Of a stretch of DNA of 43,270 nucleotides, positions 1 through 9,797 are shown one piece after another. Numbering within the stretch: position 1 is the stretch's first letter; the number at the start of each line of letters is the position of its first letter. Under the pieces are notes generated by a model. That model searched no databases. It saw only the letters and a program-made list of their open reading frames with translations, and had not been told where the DNA came from. Location: positions 1-43,270 of the forward strand of contig WQYZ01000012.1 of NCBI GenBank assembly GCA_009780985.1, read 5' to 3'. The position numbers and the translations under genes are program-made. This DNA comes from Oscillospiraceae bacterium (GTDB taxonomy: Bacteria > Bacillota > Clostridia > Oscillospirales > WRJC01).

Positions 1-37
1 ATAAATAAAAATAAAGTTTATTATAGGAGCGATTTAT

Positions 38-895
38 ATGCCGTATGCATACTACGTGACGACAAAAGAAATTCTTGAGAACGCGCGGGAAAATAATTAT
101 GCGGTCTGCGCCTTTAACGCCGAAAATCTCGAAATGGTTCAGGCTATCGTCTGGGGGGCAGAGGAAATGCGCGCGCCCGTTATAATCCAGACCACTCCGT
201 CTACAATAAAATATGCCGACTGCGAATATTTTTACGCAATCGCGCATACCGCCGCAGAAAAGGCGCAAATCATTGTCGCCCTGCATTTAGACCACGGCAG
301 CAGTTTCGCGCTCGTCTGCAAAGCAGTCAGGGCGGGTTACAGCTCTGTGATGATTGACGGCAGTCAGAAGCCGTTTGAGGAAAATATAAAAATAACGCAG
401 AAAGTCGTCGAGCTTGCTCACTCTGTCAATATACCCGTCGAGGCAGAACTCGGCAAAGTCGGCGGAAAAGAAGATGATATGGAATCTGATGGGGATGTCT
501 ACACAAATCCCGAAGACGCAGTAGAATTTGTTAAACAGACGGATATAAATTCGCTCGCAATCGGAATCGGCACCGCCCATGGATTATATAAAGTCCCGCC
601 GAAATTGGATTTGGACAGGCTGTCGCAGATAAAGAAAGTGGTCGATGTGCCGTTAGTTCTTCACGGCGCGACGGGATTATCGGACGAAGTGATAAAAGAA
701 TGCGTAAAACGCGGGATAAACAAAATCAATTTTGCAACTGAGTTGAGACTTACATACACAAACGCGGTGCGCGAAAAGTTGAATTCGGACGAAAAAATAA
801 TCGACGTGAAAGTCTACAGCGATTATGCGCGTAACTGCGTGAAAGAGTTGGTAAAAAGCAAGATTATGCTGTCCGGTTCGTCTGGGAGAATATAG
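38..895 (+). CDS. class II fructose-bisphosphate / ketose-bisphosphate aldolase family (GatY/KbaY/FbaA-like)
   Basis: ORF track; AFNAENLEMVQAIVWGAEEMRAPVIIQ, ALHLDHG, VEAELGKVGG, LVLHGATGL and INKINFATELR are class II aldolase motifs; RBS-like taggag upstream. Confidence 0.93.
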   Translation: MPYAYYVTTKEILENARENNYAVCAFNAENLEMVQAIVWGAEEMRAPVIIQTTPSTIKYADCEYFYAIAHTAAEKAQIIVALHLDHGSSFALVCKAVRAGYSSVMIDGSQKPFEENIKITQKVVELAHSVNIPVEAELGKVGGKEDDMESDGDVYTNPEDAVEFVKQTDINSLAIGIGTAHGLYKVPPKLDLDRLSQIKKVVDVPLVLHGATGLSDEVIKECVKRGINKINFATELRLTYTNAVREKLNSDEKIIDVKVYSDYARNCVKELVKSKIMLSGSSGRI

Positions 896-897
896 AA

Positions 898-1143
898 ATG
901 AGATTTAAATTATTGCCAGATGCAAAACGTTATCTCGACTCGCTTGATAAGGAAACGGTTAAACAAATATATGAGGCATTGCGTAAAATAACTAAAGAAC
1001 CGCCAATCGGCGATGTTAAAAAATTGCAAGGTTATGAGAATTTGTATAGGCTTCGTCTTGGTGGTTTAATGATTATTTTTGAAAAAAAAGCCAATCATAT
1101 TATCGTGGAAAAAATCGCGCCGCGAGGACAAGCATATAAATAA
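898..1143 (+). CDS. RelE/ParE superfamily type II toxin
   Basis: 81 aa; KLLPDAKRYLDSLDKETVKQIYEALRKI...YRLRLGGLMIIFEKKANHIIVEKIAPRGQAYK fits the RelE fold. Confidence 0.82.
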   Translation: MRFKLLPDAKRYLDSLDKETVKQIYEALRKITKEPPIGDVKKLQGYENLYRLRLGGLMIIFEKKANHIIVEKIAPRGQAYK

Positions 1144-1157
1144 GGAGGGAAGACAAT

Positions 1158-1388
1158 ATGTCTATTTTAAAAGAAATGGCAGTAAATTATATAAATGATT
1201 TATCGGAAGATACTATTACGGCATTATTGCCGCTTTTGAAGAATTTGGCAGATAATTCTATATATTTAGAAAATGTTTCATTCGATGAACTGACAGACGA
1301 TGAAAAAGAAGCCGTAATAAAAGGACGAAAAGATTATGGCAATGGCGATTATATAGATTTTGAGGATTATATAAATCAGCGGGAGTAG
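1158..1388 (+). CDS. putative cognate antitoxin of the RelE-like toxin
   Basis: 76 aa acidic protein directly downstream of the RelE-like ORF; C-terminal DELTDDEKEAVIKGRKDYGNGDYIDFEDYINQRE resembles antitoxin tails. Confidence 0.6.
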   Translation: MSILKEMAVNYINDLSEDTITALLPLLKNLADNSIYLENVSFDELTDDEKEAVIKGRKDYGNGDYIDFEDYINQRE

Positions 1389-1392
1389 GAGA

Positions 1393-1866
1393 TTGTTAAT
1401 GGAAATACGTTTGGCAACTGTGGAAGATTGCGGCGAAATGACTGAGCTTCGTATTGCTATGAGAGAAGAACGCGATAAAGAAGAATGGTTAATCTCGAAA
1501 GAACAATTTAAAAATAACTCTTATAATTACTTTTATAAAAACATATCAAGCTGTGATTTTATATCATATGTCGCGGTTTGCGACGGTAAAATCGTGGCTA
1601 TGAGCGGACTTGTGTTTTATACAGTTCCTCCGCTTCCATCGGTGTTATTAAACGGGAAAGCCGCATATTTGATGAATATGTATACTGCGCCTTTATACAG
1701 AAACAGGGGAATAGCGACTTCGTTACTGCATGAGACAGTAGAATACGCAAAAAGACAAGGGTGCGATATTGTCAATCTGAACTCTTCCAAAATGGGACGC
1801 CCTTTATATGAAAAATATGGTTTCATAAAATCCGATAACGAAATGAGATATTATCTTAACAGATAA
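1393..1866 (+). CDS. GNAT family N-acetyltransferase (start probably at 1399)
   Basis: MEIRLATVEDCGEMTELRI...AYLMNMYTAPLYRNRGIATSLLHETVEYAKRQGCDIVNLNSSKMGRPLYEKYGF: GNAT motif A (RNRGIA) and motif B. Confidence 0.9.
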   Translation: MLMEIRLATVEDCGEMTELRIAMREERDKEEWLISKEQFKNNSYNYFYKNISSCDFISYVAVCDGKIVAMSGLVFYTVPPLPSVLLNGKAAYLMNMYTAPLYRNRGIATSLLHETVEYAKRQGCDIVNLNSSKMGRPLYEKYGFIKSDNEMRYYLNR

Positions 1867-1912
1867 AACAAATAAAATTTATGATGAATTTAAAACGGGG
1901 AGTGAACAAATC

Positions 1913-3397
1913 TTGCCTGAAAAAGATTATATACTCGGCATAGACATAGGCACGTCGGCGTGCAAAGCGGCGGTTTTCGACAAAAATGGCAATGTGATTA
2001 TTTCTGAAACCGGCGCGTATAATATATATTATCCAAAAGACGGTTACGTCGAACAGAAACCCGGCGAATGGTGGGCTGTCGTCTGCAAATCGATAAAGAA
2101 TATATTCGCCTCCGGCAAAGTGAGCCCTGAAGATATAAAAGCCGTCGGATTGGACGGTCAAAGCTGGTCGGCTATCTTAATCGACAAAAACGGCGAAGTC
2201 TTGTTTGATAATCCGATCTGGATGGATACAAGAGCGTCTGAAATATGCGGGGAAATAAGAGAAACTGTCGGCGAAAAAAACATTTTTGACTTATGCGGTA
2301 ATCCTTTCGCTCCTACATATACGACGCCGAAAATTATATGGTTCAAGCGCAATTATCCTGATATATTTAAAAAAACATATAAAGTTATGCAATCAAACAG
2401 CTATATAGTTTATAAACTCACAGGCGTATTGTCGCAGGATTTATCGCAGTGCTACGGTCTGCATTTCTACGATATGCGCAAACAAATGTGGGATAAAAAC
2501 ATGGCGGACGCTATGGGAATCGACGTGAATCTGATGCCAGAGATATATAACTGTCACGATATAGTCGGCGGAATTACGCGGGAAGCGGCGGCTTTGACCG
2601 GCTTATCCGAGGGAACTCCGGTTGTCGCGGGCGGACTTGACGCGGCGTGCGGAACTCTTGGCGCGGGGGTTATCACGGATGGAGAAACGCAGGGAATGGG
2701 CGGACAATCCGGCGGTATGAGCATATGTTGCGACGAATATAAATCCCATGAAAAATTGATTTTATGCAATCATGTCGTGCCGGGCAAATATTTATTGCAG
2801 GGCGGGACTATCGGCGCGGGGGCGTCATTTAAATGGCTGAGAGAGAATTTTTTCAGCGATATGCAATTCTCCGAAATGGACGAAATGGCAAAAAAGATCC
2901 CATGCGGTTCCGACGGCGTGATTTTTCTGCCTTATATGGCGGGAGAGCGCAGTCCGATATGGGATCCGAAAGCGAAAGGCGTGTTTTACGGCTTTGATTT
3001 TTCCAAGAATAAAGCCCATTTTATACGTTCCGTCATGGAGGGCGTGGCGTATTCGTTACAGCATAATATAGAAACGGCGGCTGAAACAGGGAGCAATATA
3101 CGCACTTTGTATATAACGGGCGGTTTGGCGAATTCGGATTTATGGATGCAGATAAAATCTGATGTGACAAATAAACCTGTGGCAGTCCCGTTAAGCGACA
3201 CGGCGGGCACTCTCGGCGCGGCGATACTCGCGGGAATAGCCGTAGGGATATACAGCGATTTTGCCGACGCCGTCAAAAACACCGTGACTATACGCAAAAC
3301 GTATTATCCCAACCCTGAAAATCACGAACTATATATGAAAAGATATTCGACTTACCGCGGGATTTATGAGAAGCTGAAAGAGATTATGGGGAAGTAA
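1913..3397 (+). CDS. xylB: FGGY-family carbohydrate kinase, xylulokinase-like
   Basis: YILGIDIGTSACKAAVFDKNG, GLDGQSWSAILID, WMDTRA, GGLDAACGTLGAGV, YITGGLANSDLWMQIKSDV. Confidence 0.88.
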   Translation: MPEKDYILGIDIGTSACKAAVFDKNGNVIISETGAYNIYYPKDGYVEQKPGEWWAVVCKSIKNIFASGKVSPEDIKAVGLDGQSWSAILIDKNGEVLFDNPIWMDTRASEICGEIRETVGEKNIFDLCGNPFAPTYTTPKIIWFKRNYPDIFKKTYKVMQSNSYIVYKLTGVLSQDLSQCYGLHFYDMRKQMWDKNMADAMGIDVNLMPEIYNCHDIVGGITREAAALTGLSEGTPVVAGGLDAACGTLGAGVITDGETQGMGGQSGGMSICCDEYKSHEKLILCNHVVPGKYLLQGGTIGAGASFKWLRENFFSDMQFSEMDEMAKKIPCGSDGVIFLPYMAGERSPIWDPKAKGVFYGFDFSKNKAHFIRSVMEGVAYSLQHNIETAAETGSNIRTLYITGGLANSDLWMQIKSDVTNKPVAVPLSDTAGTLGAAILAGIAVGIYSDFADAVKNTVTIRKTYYPNPENHELYMKRYSTYRGIYEKLKEIMGK

Positions 3398-3432
3398 AAA
3401 TTAAATTTTAGATATATCAAAATATAGAAAAA

Positions 3433-4467
3433 TTGGGGAGAAAGTTTATGAAAGCGGCGGTTTTATACGCAAACGACGATATAAGATACGACGACTATGC
3501 AGACCCTGTTATAGATGGAGAAAATGTGATTGTAAAAGTACATGCGGCGGGAATATGCGGTTCTGACGTGCCAAGGGTTTTATATAACGGCTCGCATTAT
3601 TATCCCAATGTCTTAGGGCATGAATTTTCAGGAGAAATCGTCGAGGTCGGCGAAAATGTGAAAGATTTTTCAATCGGCGAAAAAGTCACGGGCGCGCCTC
3701 TTATGCCGTGCATGAAATGCCCGGACTGCCAGAAAGGCAATTACTCGCTGTGCAAATTTTATGATTTTATCGGTTCAAGACGTCAGGGTGCATTTGCAGA
3801 ATATGTGAAACTCCCGGCAGTCAACACAATCAAATTCGATAATTCTATATCATATGAACAGGGCGCGTTTTTTGAGCCGTCTACAGTCGCGCTGCACGGA
3901 CTTCGGGTTAATAATTATACCGGCGGATATGACGTTGCAATACTCGGGGGCGGCACAATAGGACTTTTTACTATGCAGTGGGCGAAAATATTCGGCGCAA
4001 AAAGCGTTACTGTATTTGACATATCAGACGAGCGTTTGGATTTGTGCAAAAAAATGGGCGCTGATTATGTTGTTAATACGCAGACTGACAAAATAGGCAA
4101 AAATTTATATCATATTGTGTTTGAGACGGCTGGAAACAATTTAACAATGCAGTCTGCGTTTGAAATCGCGGACAATAAAGCAAATGTCTGCTTTATCGGC
4201 ACTCCGACAAAAGATTTGACTTTTACGCCGGCACTTCTTGAAAACATGAACCGGAAAGAATTTAAACTCACAGGCTCATGGATGAGTTATTCCGCTCCGT
4301 TCCCGGGAGAAGAATGGCAGCTTACAGCGCATCATTTCAAAACGGGACAGTTAAAATTCGACGATAAGTTTATATTTAAAAAATTTGATTTAAAACAGGC
4401 GAAAAACGCGTTTGATTTATATAAAACTCCGGGGCAGGTTAAAGGCAAACTCATGTTTATAATATAA
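3433..4467 (+). CDS. zinc-dependent medium-chain alcohol dehydrogenase (galactitol-1-P/sorbitol dehydrogenase-like; start probably at 3448)
   Basis: AAGICGSDVPR, LGHEFSGEIVEVGENV, CMKCPDCQKGNYSLC, VAILGGGTIGLFTMQWAK. Confidence 0.92.
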   Translation: MGRKFMKAAVLYANDDIRYDDYADPVIDGENVIVKVHAAGICGSDVPRVLYNGSHYYPNVLGHEFSGEIVEVGENVKDFSIGEKVTGAPLMPCMKCPDCQKGNYSLCKFYDFIGSRRQGAFAEYVKLPAVNTIKFDNSISYEQGAFFEPSTVALHGLRVNNYTGGYDVAILGGGTIGLFTMQWAKIFGAKSVTVFDISDERLDLCKKMGADYVVNTQTDKIGKNLYHIVFETAGNNLTMQSAFEIADNKANVCFIGTPTKDLTFTPALLENMNRKEFKLTGSWMSYSAPFPGEEWQLTAHHFKTGQLKFDDKFIFKKFDLKQAKNAFDLYKTPGQVKGKLMFII

Positions 4468-4532
4468 TTTTTTCATAAAATATATAAATATAATTTAAAA
4501 ATTAATTTAAGAAAGGGGATTTCATATATAAA

Positions 4533-6044
4533 ATGAAAACCAAAAAATTTTTATGTTTTATCTTGTCAATTTTGATTTCTTCATCCGCATTGCTTGCGGC
4601 ATGTTCTACCGCTAAAACAAGCGATACAAACACGGCGGATACTTCCGATACAGCCGTAACAGACGCCAGCGGGAATACTGAGGAAACAACTCAGGCGCTA
4701 TATCAAATTCCAACTCATGATTACGGCGGATATAATATGCGCGTATTGATTCCCAACCACGACGACTGGGCTATGTCCACAATCAAAGCGGTTGCTTCGA
4801 CAGACACAGGCGAAGAGGAAGAAAACGGCGACCCGTTAAACGACGCAATCTACAAAAGAAATGCAGAGGTTGAACAGGGACTTAACGTTAAAATTACTGA
4901 AATAAAAGTCTCCGGTCCTGAAAGCCCGGCTAAAAAAGCGATTCTTGCCGGTTCGGACGATTACGACGTCGTATTTACAGATTCCGCTCAGGCAGGACTT
5001 ATCGCCACTCAAGGACTTTATCTCAATTTGGACGATGTGCCGGGGCTGAATTTAGATCAGCCCTATTGGAGTCAGAACGCAAATCAATCAGCGCAACTCT
5101 TGGGCAAACTGTACTTTACTACGTCAGATGCGAATATTATCACAAACGACGCTATCTGGCTGTTGTATTTTAACAAAACAATACTTCAGAATCTTGGGCT
5201 TCAGGATCCTTACGCATTAGTCAGAAACGGTACATGGACGATTGACGCAATGTACGATATGGCGAAAGCCGCCACCAAAGACATCGACGGCGACGGCAAG
5301 TTCACGGTCAAAGACCAATGGGGAATATCCACTCACAGCAGCAGTTTCCTCGCGTTTCTTGAAGGTCAGGGGGAACAGCTCGTTCAGTTGGACAATACAG
5401 GCACTCCGAATCTTGTGAACCCCGACGACAAATTTGTAAACGCATTTGTAAAAGCGCACGATTTTATGGACAAAACAAACGGAGTATATCTCCCTGCCCA
5501 GGACGGATATACCGGTTCAACTCCGGATTTGAATCATGCGTCAAAGACTTTTATGGCGAATATGTCGTTATTCTGCGGCGAAGTTCTCGCATGGGCGCGC
5601 ACGTTCAGACAGATGACCGCCGATTTCGGTCTGCTGCCGTATCCGAAATACGACGCAAATCAGTCGAACTATTATACCATGATGATTGACACGGTTCCGG
5701 CGTTCGGTATTCCCGTAACAGCTCCGGATCCTGAACGCACAGGCACATTTATGGACGCTTTCACCGGAGCTTCAAGCACGACGATTATACCCGCATATTA
5801 TACGGTTTCCCTTGAGGGAAAATTCACCAGAGACGAGGATTCAATCGAAATGCTTAATATTATCAGAGACGGAAGAACTTTCGACCTTGCGATTTTGTAT
5901 AATTGGGGAGGCTTTTACAGTGCGCTTACGACTTACGGTATGTCTGTCAGCGGAACAAATCCGCAGACAGTCTTTGACAAAAATTCAGGTAAAGTAAACG
6001 ACGCTATACAAAAGACGCTCGACGCGTATAACAGTATGCAGTAA
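4533..6044 (+). CDS. extracellular solute-binding lipoprotein (ABC sugar-type)
   Basis: Signal peptide with lipobox LLAAC; homologous along its length to the protein at 7163-8632. Confidence 0.85.
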   Translation: MKTKKFLCFILSILISSSALLAACSTAKTSDTNTADTSDTAVTDASGNTEETTQALYQIPTHDYGGYNMRVLIPNHDDWAMSTIKAVASTDTGEEEENGDPLNDAIYKRNAEVEQGLNVKITEIKVSGPESPAKKAILAGSDDYDVVFTDSAQAGLIATQGLYLNLDDVPGLNLDQPYWSQNANQSAQLLGKLYFTTSDANIITNDAIWLLYFNKTILQNLGLQDPYALVRNGTWTIDAMYDMAKAATKDIDGDGKFTVKDQWGISTHSSSFLAFLEGQGEQLVQLDNTGTPNLVNPDDKFVNAFVKAHDFMDKTNGVYLPAQDGYTGSTPDLNHASKTFMANMSLFCGEVLAWARTFRQMTADFGLLPYPKYDANQSNYYTMMIDTVPAFGIPVTAPDPERTGTFMDAFTGASSTTIIPAYYTVSLEGKFTRDEDSIEMLNIIRDGRTFDLAILYNWGGFYSALTTYGMSVSGTNPQTVFDKNSGKVNDAIQKTLDAYNSMQ

Positions 6045-6076
6045 CGCGGTAAAAATATTGGGAGGAATAATTTGAT

Positions 6077-7099
6077 ATGAAAAAAGCCCCAACAAAAATA
6101 TTAAAAAATAACGGCAAAGATTTTGAAATCCCATGTATCGGTTTGGGAACTTTCGGCTCGGACAAATTTTCGCCGGAACAGGTGGCAAACGCCGTCAAAG
6201 GCGCGGCGATATACGGTTACAGGTTGTTCGACTGCGCGTCCGTTTACGGTAACGAAGACGTAATCGGCAAAGTGTTTGCGGACGTCGTAAACGAGGGAAT
6301 AGCAAAACGCGAAGAACTTGTCATAACGTCGAAAGTCTGGAACGATATGCACGGCAGAGGCGATATTCTGCTATCCTGCGCGAAAAGCCTGAAAGATTTG
6401 AGATTGGATTATATAGACATATATTTTGTGCACTGGCCATTTCCGAATTATCATGCGCCGGGCTGTGACGCAGACTCGAGAAACCCCGATTCGCGCCCGT
6501 TTTTCACCGACGAATTTATGGCTTGCTGGAGACAGACCGAAAGGCTTTACGATATGGGGCTTGCCAGGAGTATAGGCATGTCTAACATGACTATACCTAA
6601 ACTTGAAGCCGTTCTGCCGCAGTGCAGGATTAAGCCTATGGTGATCGAAATCGAGCTTCACCCGGCGTTCCAGCAGGAAGAACTGTATAATTACTGCATT
6701 TCAAAAGGCATACAGCCCATAGGCTACTGTCCGATAGGTTCGCCGAACCGTCCGGAGAGAGATAAAACTCCCGAAGATATTGCCGCGACAGAATTGCCGG
6801 AAGTAGTCGAAATCGCAAACGCGCACAATATTCACCCCGCTCTTGTCTGCCTAAAATGGGCAGTCCAGAGGGGACATATTCCTATACCGTTCTCCGTAAA
6901 CAATTACAAGAGCAATTTAGATTGTGTGTTGCCCGGCGCGCCGGGCGGCGACCCGCTGACTTCCGAAGAAATGGCGGAAATCAAAAAAGCCGACAAAAAA
7001 TGCAGGCTTGTCAAAGGTCATGTATTTTTATGGGAAGGCGCGTCCGACTGGCGTGCCTTGTGGGACGAAAACGGCAAAATCCCGGGCTGGAAAGAGTAA
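6077..7099 (+). CDS. aldo/keto reductase
   Basis: IPCIGLGTFGSDKFSPEQV, YRLFDCASVYGNEDVIGKV, SKVWN, DLRLDYIDIYFVHWPF, RSIGMSNM, LKWAVQRGHIPIPFS. Confidence 0.94.
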   Translation: MKKAPTKILKNNGKDFEIPCIGLGTFGSDKFSPEQVANAVKGAAIYGYRLFDCASVYGNEDVIGKVFADVVNEGIAKREELVITSKVWNDMHGRGDILLSCAKSLKDLRLDYIDIYFVHWPFPNYHAPGCDADSRNPDSRPFFTDEFMACWRQTERLYDMGLARSIGMSNMTIPKLEAVLPQCRIKPMVIEIELHPAFQQEELYNYCISKGIQPIGYCPIGSPNRPERDKTPEDIAATELPEVVEIANAHNIHPALVCLKWAVQRGHIPIPFSVNNYKSNLDCVLPGAPGGDPLTSEEMAEIKKADKKCRLVKGHVFLWEGASDWRALWDENGKIPGWKE

Positions 7100-7120
7100 T
7101 AGAATATATTTTTGCACATT

Positions 7121-7152
7121 AAAAAACACCGGCTTTAAAGCCGGTGTTTTTT
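7121..7152. terminator. bidirectional intrinsic terminator between convergent genes
   Basis: Perfect 32-bp palindrome aaaaaacaccggcttt/aaagccggtgtttttt: GC core with A-tract and T-tract, between stop codons at 7099(+) and 7163(-). Confidence 0.9.
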
Positions 7153-7162
7153 ATATCTGCGG

Positions 7163-8632
7163 TCACTTCGCCGCATTATTCATATCTTCAAAGGCTGAGA
7201 CGACTTTATCAATTTCCGCATTTATTTTAGGCTCTACCGCTTCAAGCTGGGAAGCAAGATCCCGGTCGTTTTTTTTGAACATATTCAGGAACATGCCGTC
7301 CCTCAGAATACTTGACCAATACGTGTCGCCTAAATCGTATATCCTGTTATTGAAAATTAAATCGAGCATCTGTGAAGATTCCTCGTCGCGGGCGTATTTT
7401 GTTTTGAGCGAAATATCATAATACGCGGGGACTACCGTCTTAGCCGACTCCGCGTTGAGAGCTTCAAGCACCGTCCCTATCATTTGCAGATTTTTAGCCG
7501 TTACCGGAACTACTCCCGGATTCCCGCCTTCAACGCGGGTATAATAATTTTCCTGATCCGCGGTATATTTCGGATACGGTATTATGCCGAAATCCGTATC
7601 TGAGCCGCGCAAATCGCCGACCATTTTAAATGTGTCGTCATAAAATAACGTATGACTCATATAATAATCCTCTTTGTTCGCAGCAAGACCTCCGCGATAC
7701 CATGAGTTATTATCATATGTTATAGTAAAAATTTTGCTTATGACGGAGGCAAACTTCTCGTCTCCCATCAAAGTAAACTGCGGTATATCGTCGCTTGATT
7801 TCGATATTGACTGCACTCCGGCAGCTATCCAGAAGTCCGGCAGAACATGTTTATCCAACGATATAAGCCCGTAAATATCGCTTCCGTCCATTACCCCGTT
7901 TCCGTCTACGTCTTTGACAGCCGCTTTCGCCATTTCAGAGTATGTATCAAATGTCCAGTTTCCGCTATTGACGAGATTATAAGGACTATCCAATCCCAAA
8001 TCCGAAATCATCTGCTTGTTGAAAAGCAAAACGTGCGTGTAGTCGTAAACTGATAAATTAAACGAACCGTAAGCAAAATACAGATTCCCTCCTATTGTCA
8101 GACTTTTATTAAGAGACTGACTCCAGTACGGCTTGGCAATATTTATATTGGGTATGTCTGAAAGCTTGCAAATCATGTTGGCAACCGCGAGATTCAGGGC
8201 GTCCCGGTCGACAGGTAAATATAACTCATATGCGTCCACTCCGGATTGAACATTTTTTTTAAGCGTCCCCACAGGGTCTATTGCATTTTGGGTAATCTTA
8301 ACATTGAAACGGTCTTCGATTTCACGGTTTCTTTTGTAAACGGCATCATTTAACACATCTCCGGTTTGTTCTTGCGCATCATATAAGACATATAACCACG
8401 CGGCATCCTGCACAGCCATTCTGAATTCTGCGCCGCCGAAATCCTGTTCCGGCAAATTGTCGGCATATATATCTTCCGTGGTTTCTTCGGCAACGCTGGC
8501 ATTGCCGTTATCTCCGTTTAAATTTCCTTCTTTTGATGTATTATCTTTTCCCGAAGCGCTTTTTGCACAGGATATGAACGCAGAAACACTAAGTAAAATC
8601 ACCAAAACTAATAATATAAATTTCTTTTTCAA
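7163..8632 (-). CDS. extracellular solute-binding lipoprotein (paralogue of 4533-6044)
   Basis: Signal/lipobox-like VSAFISC; shared PYWSQ, LYF, NSGNWTFDTYSEMAKAAVKDVDGNG segments with the first SBP. Confidence 0.84.
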   Translation of the reverse strand: MKKKFILLVLVILLSVSAFISCAKSASGKDNTSKEGNLNGDNGNASVAEETTEDIYADNLPEQDFGGAEFRMAVQDAAWLYVLYDAQEQTGDVLNDAVYKRNREIEDRFNVKITQNAIDPVGTLKKNVQSGVDAYELYLPVDRDALNLAVANMICKLSDIPNINIAKPYWSQSLNKSLTIGGNLYFAYGSFNLSVYDYTHVLLFNKQMISDLGLDSPYNLVNSGNWTFDTYSEMAKAAVKDVDGNGVMDGSDIYGLISLDKHVLPDFWIAAGVQSISKSSDDIPQFTLMGDEKFASVISKIFTITYDNNSWYRGGLAANKEDYYMSHTLFYDDTFKMVGDLRGSDTDFGIIPYPKYTADQENYYTRVEGGNPGVVPVTAKNLQMIGTVLEALNAESAKTVVPAYYDISLKTKYARDEESSQMLDLIFNNRIYDLGDTYWSSILRDGMFLNMFKKNDRDLASQLEAVEPKINAEIDKVVSAFEDMNNAAK

Positions 8633-8698
8633 ATTTAATAATCCTCCTGAATATCATTTAACTATACTTATCAAATATCTATAATATCCAAATATTTT

Positions 8699-9760
8699 CT
8701 ATTGTACTTCTAAAGTCCAGTCGTATTTATCTTCGATTTTGCCCCATTGAATACCGGTCAGGGTATCGTAGAGTTTCTGAGCAATCGGTCCGATTTCACC
8801 GCCGTTTATCTCTATTATATTCCCGTTGTCGTTCAATGTGCCTATCGGCGAGATTACCGCAGCTGTTCCCGCACCGAATGCTTCGTTCAGTTTTCCGGCT
8901 TTATTTGCTTCGGTTATCTCAGATAAAGCAACTTTTCTTTCTTCAACCGTATATCCCCAGTCTTTCAATAAATGTATACACGAATCCCTCGTAACTCCAG
9001 GAAGTACGCTTCCCTCAAGACTTGGGGTTATAATTTTGTTGTCTATGACGAAAAATACGTTCATCGTACCGACTTCGTCAATATATTTTCTCTCAACTCC
9101 GTCAAGCCACAAAACCTGAGTATATCCCATATCCTGCGCCCTCTCCTGACCTTTGAGGGACGCCGCGTAGTTTGCGCCGGCTTTGGCAAATCCCAAACCG
9201 CCTCTGACTGCCCGCACATACTCATTTTCGACGTATATTTTAACCGGATCTATGCCCTCGGGATAATACGCCCCGACCGGAGACAGAATTATAATAAATA
9301 AGTAGGTTCCCGAAATTTTAACCCCGATATACGGGTCTGTCGCTATCATAAACGGGCGTATGTAGAGGGAATGATCCGGCTCTGACGGCACCCAGTCGCT
9401 GTCGGTTCTGACTATCGCCTCGATTGCGTCAAGCGCGTCCTGCGGGTCGATTTCCGGCATACAAAGGCGTTCGCAAGTCCAGTTCATACGCGCGATATTT
9501 TTTTCAGGTCTGAATATCTGTACTTTGCCCGATTCTGTCCTGTAGGCTTTAAGTCCCTCGAATAATTCCTGCGCATAGTGGAAAACCATAGCGGCTGGCG
9601 AGAGTGATATATTGCCGAAAGGCACAATACGCGCGTCATGCCAGCCTTTATCTCTGCTGTAATCCATTATAAACATATGGTCTGAAAAATGCTTGCCGAA
9701 AGGCATATCTTTCGGTTTTTCTTTCTTTTGTTTTGTCTGTTCTATTTTAATGTTAAGCAT
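8699..9760 (-). CDS. ilvE: branched-chain amino acid aminotransferase
   Basis: FHYAQELFEGLKAYRTESGKVQIFRPEKNIARMNWTCERLCMP, GLGFAKAGANYAASL, LWLDGVERKYIDEVGTMNVFFVIDNKI, SCIHLLKDWGYTVEER. Confidence 0.96.
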   Translation of the reverse strand: MLNIKIEQTKQKKEKPKDMPFGKHFSDHMFIMDYSRDKGWHDARIVPFGNISLSPAAMVFHYAQELFEGLKAYRTESGKVQIFRPEKNIARMNWTCERLCMPEIDPQDALDAIEAIVRTDSDWVPSEPDHSLYIRPFMIATDPYIGVKISGTYLFIIILSPVGAYYPEGIDPVKIYVENEYVRAVRGGLGFAKAGANYAASLKGQERAQDMGYTQVLWLDGVERKYIDEVGTMNVFFVIDNKIITPSLEGSVLPGVTRDSCIHLLKDWGYTVEERKVALSEITEANKAGKLNEAFGAGTAAVISPIGTLNDNGNIIEINGGEIGPIAQKLYDTLTGIQWGKIEDKYDWTLEVQ

Positions 9761-9797
9761 TTCGATATTTCCTCCGTATATTTTTTCTTTATTATTT

